DNA of 6,143 nucleotides. It comes from an uncultured Clostridia bacterium. Its GTDB lineage: Bacteria > Bacillota > Clostridia > Oscillospirales > Oscillospiraceae. Below the pieces are notes generated by a model, which was not told the origin of the DNA, searched no databases, and saw nothing but the letters and a program-made list of their open reading frames with translations. Every line of letters begins with the position of its first letter. Within the stretch, counting starts at the first letter, position 1. A program made the translations under genes and the position numbers. This document shows positions 1 through 4,904 of this stretch, one piece after another. Where the stretch lies: positions 1-6,143 of the forward strand of contig CAMOLY010000071.1 of the NCBI GenBank assembly GCA_946619065.1, written 5' to 3'.

Positions 1-50
1 CGGCGATCCTGACGGCTGTGGCGCTGATCCTGAGCTGCATGGCCGGCTGT
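1..50 (+). other. Partial lipoprotein signal peptide with lipobox
   Basis: The visible codons from position 3 read A-I-L-T-A-V-A-L-I-L-S-C-M-A-G-C. This is a hydrophobic core followed by a lipobox-like M-A-G-C, with the Cys codon at 48-50. The positively charged n-region must lie left of the window. Signal peptidase II would cleave before this Cys. The first Cys, in S-C-M, fits the lipobox less well because Ser rather than Gly/Ala/Leu context precedes it. Confidence 0.75.
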
Positions 51-1802
51 AAAAACACAGAGAAGGCTTCCTCGAAAGAGGATTCGACTGCAAAACATAC
101 CCTGACCCCCGGCGAGTCCGCTCCGGGATCGGGCCAAAATCCACAGGGCGGGGGCGGGGATCAGATCCCCGGAAACCGCAGGCTCGGCCAGGTGACCGCG
201 ATTGACGGAACATCTGTCACCCTTGTCCTGGATGACGGACAGATGGGCGGCGGCATGCCGGGCGGCAGCGGTCAACAGCCCCCTGCGGGCGGCAGCGGCC
301 AACAGCCCCCTGCGGGCGGCAACGGTCAACAGCCCCCCGAGGGCGGAAACGGTCAACAGCCTCCGCAGGGCGGCAACGGCCAGCAGTCCCCCGACCAGAG
401 CGGTCAGAAGCCGGACGGTCAGGGCATGCAGGGCTTTCCAGGCTTCACGGCCGGCAGCGAGACCGTCACCCTGACGCTGGATGAGACCGTCGCGGCCGCT
501 GTCTCAGTGGGCGACCTGATGCTGGTGACGATGGATGAAAACAATCAGCCGGTTTCCGCCGAACCCTTTGATCCGACGCAGATGGGCGGCCCCGGCGGCA
601 TGCCCGGCGGTCCCGGCGGCCAGATGCCGGGCGGGCAGGGCAGCGCAGTCACCGGTACCGCGGCCAATACCGTGGATGCTGACGTGGACGGCGGGAGCTT
701 CGACTCCTCCGCGGCGGATGAAAACGCCCTGCTGATCGACGGGAAGACTGTCACGCTGAAGCAGATCTCGCTGACAAAGACCGGCGACAGCTCTAACACC
801 GAGCAGAGCGACTTTTACGGGATCAACGCCGGTCTGCTTGCGACCAATGGTGCGGACGTGACCGTCGAGGGCGGCAGCTTCACGACGGACGGCGCCGGCG
901 CGAACGCCCTGTTCTGCTACGGCGGCAGCACTACCCTGCGGGTAAAGGACGCGGTGATCCGCACAAGCTCCCGCAACTCCGGCGGCATCCAGACTGCGGG
1001 CGGTGGCACGACCGTGGCGGAAAACCTTGATATTGAGACCAAGGGCGCCTCGGCGGCAGCCATCCGGTCCGACCGGGGCGGCGGGACCGTCACCGTGACC
1101 GGCGGCAGTTACGTGACGAACGGAACCGGCTCTCCGGCAATCTACTCGACGGCTCAAATCACGGTAAATGAAGCGGTTCTGACGGCAAACGCCTCTGAAG
1201 GCGTGGTCGTCGAGGGCAAGAACGCGGTGACGCTGAACAACTGCACCCTCAGCGGAAATATGCAGGGCACCTACGGAAAGGACTCCAGCGAAAACCTTCA
1301 GGCCGTCATGATCTATCAGTCGATGTCCGGCGACGCCGAGACCGGCGCAGGCAGCTTCACAATGATCGGCGGCAGTCTGACAGCCCGAAGCGGAGACCTG
1401 TTCTATGTGACGAACACGACCGCCTCGATCGCTCTGACCGGCGTCGGGCTGAACCCCGCGAACGGCATCCTGCTTCGGGCGGCCGGCAACGACGGCAGCC
1501 GCGGCTGGGGCACGCCCGGCTCTAACGGCGCTGTCGTCACGATGACGGCGGACGCCCAGATCCTGCGCGGCACGATCCTGGTGGATGAGATCTCCTCACT
1601 GGATCTGACGCTCTCCGGAAATTCCTCCTTCGAGGGAACGGTGAATCCCGACGGCGCGGCAGGCGGGGTCTCGGTGAAGCTGGAGGCGGGCAGCTCGTGG
1701 ACGCTGACCGCGGACGCCTGGGTCTCCTCCTTCGAGGGCGACCTGAGCGCGGTTGACGCCAACGGCTTCCATCTCTACGTCGACGGCGAACAGAAGGCGT
1801 GA
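1..1802 (+). CDS. Secreted lipoprotein with Gly/Gln/Pro repeat and beta-helix-like region (5' partial)
   Basis: The reading frame is open from the left edge (first full codon at 3) to TGA at 1800-1802. A GTG at 18 lies inside the signal peptide, so the true start is upstream and about 599 residues are visible. Counting from that GTG, a hydrophobic stretch ends in a lipobox, M-A-G-C, with the lipidated Cys at residue 11. Residues 12-53 are a polar linker. Residues 55-72 and 147-182 read like two halves of a small beta domain of the DUF5666 kind, split by a 9-residue tandem repeat (82-126). A second Gly/Pro/Met-rich stretch spans 189-208. Residues 215-594 are rich in short beta strands with recurring GGS turns (for example DGGSF, EGGSF, TGGSY, IGGSL), as expected of a right-handed parallel beta-helix (pectin-lyase-like) fold. 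I see no catalytic motif. The likely location is the outer face of the membrane, with an adhesive or carbohydrate-binding role; that function is inference. A terminator hairpin follows 50 nt after the stop. Confidence 0.8.
   Translation, partial: AILTAVALILSCMAGCKNTEKASSKEDSTAKHTLTPGESAPGSGQNPQGGGGDQIPGNRRLGQVTAIDGTSVTLVLDDGQMGGGMPGGSGQQPPAGGSGQQPPAGGNGQQPPEGGNGQQPPQGGNGQQSPDQSGQKPDGQGMQGFPGFTAGSETVTLTLDETVAAAVSVGDLMLVTMDENNQPVSAEPFDPTQMGGPGGMPGGPGGQMPGGQGSAVTGTAANTVDADVDGGSFDSSAADENALLIDGKTVTLKQISLTKTGDSSNTEQSDFYGINAGLLATNGADVTVEGGSFTTDGAGANALFCYGGSTTLRVKDAVIRTSSRNSGGIQTAGGGTTVAENLDIETKGASAAAIRSDRGGGTVTVTGGSYVTNGTGSPAIYSTAQITVNEAVLTANASEGVVVEGKNAVTLNNCTLSGNMQGTYGKDSSENLQAVMIYQSMSGDAETGAGSFTMIGGSLTARSGDLFYVTNTTASIALTGVGLNPANGILLRAAGNDGSRGWGTPGSNGAVVTMTADAQILRGTILVDEISSLDLTLSGNSSFEGTVNPDGAAGGVSVKLEAGSSWTLTADAWVSSFEGDLSAVDANGFHLYVDGEQKA
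261..395 (+). repeat. Five 27-bp in-frame tandem repeats (9-residue GGxGQQPPx unit)
   Basis: Five consecutive 27-bp units encode G-G-[SN]-G-Q-Q-[PS]-P-[AEQD]. Units 1 and 2 are nearly identical at the DNA level; units 3 to 5 differ by Ser to Asn and by the ninth residue. Because 27 is a multiple of three, gain or loss of units would change protein length without shifting frame. The repeat probably forms an extended flexible surface segment. It ends in a related tail, S-P-D-Q-S-G-Q-K-P. Confidence 0.9.
582..641 (+). repeat. Second low-complexity segment, Gly/Pro/Met-rich
   Basis: Codons here give M-G-G-P-G-G-M-P-G-G-P-G-G-Q-M-P-G-G-Q-G, an imperfect repeat of a P-G-G core with Met or Gln. It resembles the G-G-G-M-P-G-G just before the 27-bp array, so the two Gly-rich stretches flank the second half of the small beta domain. 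It is probably a flexible hinge leading into the beta-helix-like region. At the DNA level it is a degenerate run of GGC-rich codons rather than an exact tandem repeat. Confidence 0.55.
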
Positions 1803-1852
1803 TCCGAAACGCGCTTCATCCGACAGAATACGAAAAAAATCCCCGTAATTCG

Positions 1853-1882
1853 AAACGTCCCCCTTGTCAGGGGGACGTTTTT
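1853..1882 (+). terminator. Intrinsic terminator after the lipoprotein gene
   Basis: AAACGTCCCCC (1853-1863) pairs perfectly with GGGGGACGTTT (1870-1880) around the 6-nt loop TTGTCA. The descending arm runs into TTTTT (1878-1882), then C. The 11-bp stem with five consecutive G-C pairs is strong, but the U-tract is short and partly inside the stem. It lies 50 nt after the lipoprotein stop. Its loop doubles as a -35 element for the next gene. Confidence 0.8.
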
Positions 1883-1892
1883 CAGGTATAAT
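1864..1892 (+). promoter_or_regulatory. Sigma-A type promoter for the transpeptidase operon
   Basis: TTGTCA (1864-1869) matches the -35 consensus TTGACA at five of six bases. A spacer of exactly 17 bp (1870-1886) leads to a perfect -10, TATAAT (1887-1892). There is no extended -10 TG. Transcription would start near 1899-1900, giving a leader of about 25 nt to the ATG at 1925. The -35 box is the loop of the upstream terminator and the spacer contains its descending arm, so read-through and initiation use the same bases. Confidence 0.8.
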
Positions 1893-1924
1893 AACAAAAT
1901 CTGATTGAAATGCGGGATGAAACA

Positions 1925-3061
1925 ATGAAACGAAGACTGCTTGGAATTGCCGCCTTGCTTGTGCTGGCGGCGGGTTTTGGGATCTTCTGGGGCCTGAGCG
2001 GGAATACCGACCGGGCCGCGGCGGAGTCCACCGAAAAACGGCTTTCGACGTCTGTTCGGACAGCTGCCGAGACGCCGCCGACCCAGACCGCGCCGGGACC
2101 CTCATCCGAAACGAGGACGGAACCCACGACCGAAGCCACAACGGAACCCATGACCGAAGCGCCAACCGAAGAAGTGATCGAGCCTGCCGAGCCCATCGAA
2201 CCTGCCGAGCCGGACCCCGGTCTGTCCGGGCTGAAGATCAAGCTCTCCGGCGAGCTCTACGCCACCCCGGACCACCCGAAGGTCAAGCTGCGGGTGCGCT
2301 TCTCCGGCGACGGCTTTGAGGCGACCAACGAGCCCTGCGTCCTGGAATGCCGCCGGGACGGCGTGCTGCTCAAGCGGGTCGAAAACTTTTTGCCCGGCCC
2401 CGACGCAAAAAAGACCTTTACGGTGCGCTTTCACTTTTCGCGCTACATGAAGGTCAGCCCGGTCACGATGACGGTTCGGCTGATCCGCGGCGACGAGATC
2501 CTGAGCGAGGAGACCGTCATCGACGTGCGAAACGATCCGGATGAGGTCTGGGCACGGAAAAGCGGAGACAGCCATCCATACTGGATCGACGTGGTGCGCA
2601 GCCAGAATACCGTCATTGTCTACGGCAAGGACAGCAGCGGCAGCTATACGGTGCCGGTCAAGGCCTTTGTCTGCTCCACCGGAACTGCGACCCCGCGCGG
2701 AACCTACAGCATCGGCTACAAGTACCCTTGGGGCGCTCTCTTCGGAGGCGTCTACGGCCAGTACGTCAGCCACATCACCGGACATATCCTCTTCCATTCG
2801 GTTCCATACTACAGCATGAACAAGGGCAACCTGGAAACCGCCGAGTACAACAAGCTCGGCACGACCTGCTCGATGGGCTGCGTGCGCCTGCCGGTGCGGG
2901 ACGCCAAATGGATTTTCGACAACTGCCCCGCCGGAACCACGGTGCATATCTATGACAGCGACACCCTGCCGGTTGCAAAGCCCCAGAGCATCCACATCGA
3001 TCCGTCGGATTGGCGGGCGGGCTGGGACCCCACCGATCCGGATCCGAACAACCCCTGGTAG
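1925..3061 (+). CDS. Membrane-anchored L,D-transpeptidase (YkuD domain)
   Basis: The product cross-links peptidoglycan stem peptides through a catalytic Cys, or attaches groups to them, outside the membrane. An ATG at 1910 is also in frame, but it would sit only about 10 nt from the predicted transcript start with no ribosome binding site. The ATG at 1925 has a weak CGGGA upstream and begins a typical signal sequence (M-K-R-R, then a hydrophobic core to about residue 23), giving 378 aa. No lipobox is seen and cleavage is unclear, so it may stay as an N-terminal anchor. A Thr/Glu/Pro-rich wall-spanning linker runs to about residue 100. A beta-rich, probably Ig-like segment follows (101-202), then the YkuD domain (about 219-344). 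The catalytic motif S-M-G-C-V-R has Cys319 and Arg321, with His291 in F-H-S-V-P. The tail ends in G-W-D-P-T-D-P-D-P-N-N-P-W. First gene of the probable operon. Confidence 0.9.
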   Translation: MKRRLLGIAALLVLAAGFGIFWGLSGNTDRAAAESTEKRLSTSVRTAAETPPTQTAPGPSSETRTEPTTEATTEPMTEAPTEEVIEPAEPIEPAEPDPGLSGLKIKLSGELYATPDHPKVKLRVRFSGDGFEATNEPCVLECRRDGVLLKRVENFLPGPDAKKTFTVRFHFSRYMKVSPVTMTVRLIRGDEILSEETVIDVRNDPDEVWARKSGDSHPYWIDVVRSQNTVIVYGKDSSGSYTVPVKAFVCSTGTATPRGTYSIGYKYPWGALFGGVYGQYVSHITGHILFHSVPYYSMNKGNLETAEYNKLGTTCSMGCVRLPVRDAKWIFDNCPAGTTVHIYDSDTLPVAKPQSIHIDPSDWRAGWDPTDPDPNNPW

Positions 3062-3070
3062 GAAAGGAAA

Positions 3071-3076
3071 AGGAGG
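3071..3076 (+). promoter_or_regulatory. Ribosome binding site of the TPR gene
   Basis: A perfect AGGAGG lies 7 nt before the ATG at 3084. This fixes that start over an in-frame ATG at 2952, which would overlap the transpeptidase gene by 110 bp and add a basic, low-complexity N-terminus unlike the rest of the protein. Confidence 0.9.
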
Positions 3077-3083
3077 AAGTCTC

Positions 3084-3911
3084 ATGCCGATTCAGGGCCT
3101 GAAACCCGAAGACTATTTGGAACCGGAATGCATTTTCTGCAAGCCGGAGACCGTTCTCCACAAGCCTGTCGATCTGCGCCGCTGTCTGACGAAGCTCGAC
3201 GCCTATCTCGACCGGAACGACCTGGCCGGCGCCGCCCGGCATCTGGACTACTGGAAGCAGGAAGCCCTCACCGGAAACGACGACCGCGGCCTGCTGACCA
3301 TCGAAAACGAGCGTATGGGTCTCTGCCGCAAGATGGGCAAAGAGCCGGAGGCAATGGAAGCCGCCTTGTCCGCCCTGCGGCTGATCGGCCGCGCCGGCCT
3401 GGAGGACACCGTGACCGCCGCCACCACCTGGCTCAACGTCGGCACGGTGTACAAGACTTTTGGCCGATCCCCGGAAGCCCTGCCGTATTACGAGCGTGCA
3501 AGGACGATCTATGAGCGGGAGCTCAAGCCGGACGACCCGAACCTGGCCGGCCTTTATAACAACATGGCTCTGGCACTGGCCGACTGCGCGCGTTTTTCCG
3601 AGGCGCGCGAGCTCTATGAGAAGGCCTCCGCGATCCTGACCGCTTCCGGCGACGGTTTGCTGGAGCGGGCCGTCACCGAGCTCAACCTCGCGAATCTGGA
3701 CGAGGCGGAGCGCGGCCTGCTGGAGGCCGAGGCGGAGATCGAAGGCCATCTCGATCGGGCAAAGGCCCTGCTGGATGACCCTGCGACGGAGCGCAACGGC
3801 TATTACGCCTTTGTCTGCGACAAATGTGCGCCGACCTTCGGCTATTACGGCCGGTTTGTCGACGCGCAGGAGCTGAAGGAACGTGCGGAGGCAATCTATG
3901 CAGGGACTTGA
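3084..3911 (+). CDS. Tetratricopeptide repeat protein with CxxC motifs near both ends
   Basis: The 275-aa product has no signal peptide or membrane segment, so it is probably cytoplasmic. TPR-like helix pairs can be placed at about 32-62, 71-104, 112-145, 154-187, a less regular one at 194-230, and 239-271. The clearest are T-W-L-N-V-G-T-V-Y-K-T-F-G (115-127) and L-Y-N-N-M-A-L-A-L-A-D (157-167), each followed by an E-A-x-x-x-Y-E-x-A pattern. TPR folds bind other proteins; no enzyme motif is visible. Two Cys pairs stand out: C-I-F-C at 16-19 and C-D-K-C at 245-248. The start is 22 nt after the transpeptidase stop, and the 3' end overlaps the DUF4037 gene by 14 bp. The likely partner is therefore the DUF4037 protein, by inference from gene order. 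The exact role is unknown to me. Confidence 0.8.
   Translation: MPIQGLKPEDYLEPECIFCKPETVLHKPVDLRRCLTKLDAYLDRNDLAGAARHLDYWKQEALTGNDDRGLLTIENERMGLCRKMGKEPEAMEAALSALRLIGRAGLEDTVTAATTWLNVGTVYKTFGRSPEALPYYERARTIYERELKPDDPNLAGLYNNMALALADCARFSEARELYEKASAILTASGDGLLERAVTELNLANLDEAERGLLEAEAEIEGHLDRAKALLDDPATERNGYYAFVCDKCAPTFGYYGRFVDAQELKERAEAIYAGT
3887..3891 (+). promoter_or_regulatory. Ribosome binding site of the DUF4037 gene, inside the TPR gene
   Basis: GGAGG lies 6 nt before the ATG at 3898 and within the last codons of the TPR gene. It supports that ATG over an in-frame GTG at 3883. The arrangement, with the stop 14 bp into the next gene, suggests translational coupling. Confidence 0.85.
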
Positions 3912-4842
3912 GCTTTCGAGGCGCTATTTTGAAGCATTCGGTGCGCCGATGCTGCGCGAGCAGTTCCCGGACTGGGCGGACCGTCTCGCAGTGGGTCTGG
4001 TGGGCAGCGGCTCAGAGTGCTTCGGATGGGACGACGAGGTCTCCCGGGATCACGATTTCGAGCCGGGTTTCTGTATCTTCCTGCCGGAAGAGGACGTGCT
4101 CGACCGGAGAACGGCCTTTCTGCTGGAGCGGGCCTACGCGAAGCTGCCTGAGACCTTCGAGGGCGTTTCCCGCCCGAGGCTCTCCCCGGTCGGCGGAAAC
4201 CGCCGCGGCGTGCTTCGGCTGGGAGACTTCTTGGAGGCACGCACCGGCACCCGGGATGGGAAGCTGAGCCTGGGTCAGTGGCTGAGTCTGCCCGAGCACT
4301 ATCTGCTCGAGGTCACCGGCGGCGCGCTCTTCCGGACCGGAGACGGGGTCTTCGAGGGGATCCGGCAGGCGCTTTCCGTCCAGCCGGAGGACGTCCGCCT
4401 GAAAAAGCTGGCGGGAAATCTCCTTCTTGCGGCCCAGGCAGGGCAGTACAACTATCCCCGCTGCCTGCGCCACGGCGAGACCGGCGCGGCCCAGCTCGCA
4501 GTGGGGGAATTCTCCCGCCGCACCATCGCCGTGATTTTCCTGCTCAACCGCCGCTACCTGCCCTTCTACAAATGGCAGTTCCGCGCTATGCGGGATCTGC
4601 CGCTGCTGGGCGCGGAAGGGGAGACCCTGGAGCTGCTGCTGACGACCGACAACGGCCCGGAGATGGCGCAGGCGAAGATCGATCTGATCGAGAACCTGTC
4701 CGGCGCGATCATCACAGCTCTGCAGGATCAGAACCTGACCGACGCGGTCTGCGGGGATCTGGAAAAACACGCCTATTCGGTCAATGACCGGATTTCCGAT
4801 CCGGCCCTTCGCAACGCTCATATCCTGAGCGCGGTGAATTGA
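3898..4842 (+). CDS. DUF4037 protein with nucleotidyltransferase-like motif
   Basis: The 314-aa product matches what I know of DUF4037 proteins, a family without an assigned reaction. Near the N-terminus, G-S-G-S-E-C-F-G (36-43) is followed by D-D-E-V-S-R-D-H-D-F-E-P-G (45-57). Gly38-Ser39, an 11-residue gap, then Asp51-x-Asp53 fits the nucleotidyltransferase pattern hG[GS]-x(9-13)-Dh[DE]. The Asp pair would be the metal ligands, although the middle residue is His rather than hydrophobic. The C-terminal two thirds are mostly helical, including Y-N-Y-P-R-C-L-R-H-G-E (185-195) and H-A-Y-S-V-N-D-R-I-S-D-P (291-302). These resemble the helical bundle that follows the catalytic domain in kanamycin-type nucleotidyltransferases. 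No signal peptide is present, so it is likely cytoplasmic. Substrate and reaction are unknown: it could modify a small molecule, an RNA or a protein. It is the last gene of the probable operon, with a hairpin 10 nt after the stop. Confidence 0.82.
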   Translation: MQGLELSRRYFEAFGAPMLREQFPDWADRLAVGLVGSGSECFGWDDEVSRDHDFEPGFCIFLPEEDVLDRRTAFLLERAYAKLPETFEGVSRPRLSPVGGNRRGVLRLGDFLEARTGTRDGKLSLGQWLSLPEHYLLEVTGGALFRTGDGVFEGIRQALSVQPEDVRLKKLAGNLLLAAQAGQYNYPRCLRHGETGAAQLAVGEFSRRTIAVIFLLNRRYLPFYKWQFRAMRDLPLLGAEGETLELLLTTDNGPEMAQAKIDLIENLSGAIITALQDQNLTDAVCGDLEKHAYSVNDRISDPALRNAHILSAVN

Positions 4843-4852
4843 AATGATCAAA

Positions 4853-4882
4853 CGCGGCAGGCGGAATCATCCGCCTGCCGCG
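4853..4882. terminator. Shared hairpin between convergent genes
   Basis: CGCGGCAGGCGGA (4853-4865) pairs perfectly over 13 bp with TCCGCCTGCCGCG (4870-4882) around the loop ATCA. On the minus strand it is followed by TTTGATCATTTC, a weak U-tract, 22 nt after the flavodiiron stop. On the plus strand it is followed by CAGTTGCATAG, which is not U-rich, 10 nt after the DUF4037 stop. It probably ends transcription from both sides, more convincingly for the minus-strand gene. On the plus strand it may instead protect the 3' end. Confidence 0.7.
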
Positions 4883-4904
4883 CAGTTGCATAGAAAAGCT
4901 TAAT

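Noticed and set aside
202..474. Plus-strand open frame overlapping the tandem repeats in another frame
   Set aside because: The repeat structure keeps alternative frames open by its periodicity; the product is an Ala/Arg/Pro-rich artefact.
2952..3083. Upstream in-frame start for the TPR protein
   Set aside because: It would add 44 Arg/Pro-rich residues that are the out-of-frame reading of the transpeptidase tail. AGGAGG sits correctly before 3084.
2102..3085. Long antisense open frame of 327 codons opposite the transpeptidase gene
   Set aside because: It lies fully antisense to a gene with clear YkuD catalytic motifs. Its composition is typical of a shadow frame in GC-rich DNA, and no ribosome site or known motif was seen.
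2775..3749. Antisense open frame of 324 codons spanning the transpeptidase/TPR junction
   Set aside because: It crosses two well-supported genes and their ribosome binding site, and its product shows no recognisable domain.
3898..4842. Toxin-antitoxin (MNT/HEPN-like) reading of the TPR/DUF4037 pair
   Set aside because: Minimal nucleotidyltransferase antitoxins are much smaller, and the TPR partner shows no HEPN R-x4-6-H motif that I could find.
4012..4851. Antisense open frame of 279 codons opposite the DUF4037 gene
   Set aside because: The plus strand carries the conserved G-S-G-S and D-H-D motifs and a good ribosome site; the antisense product shows neither.
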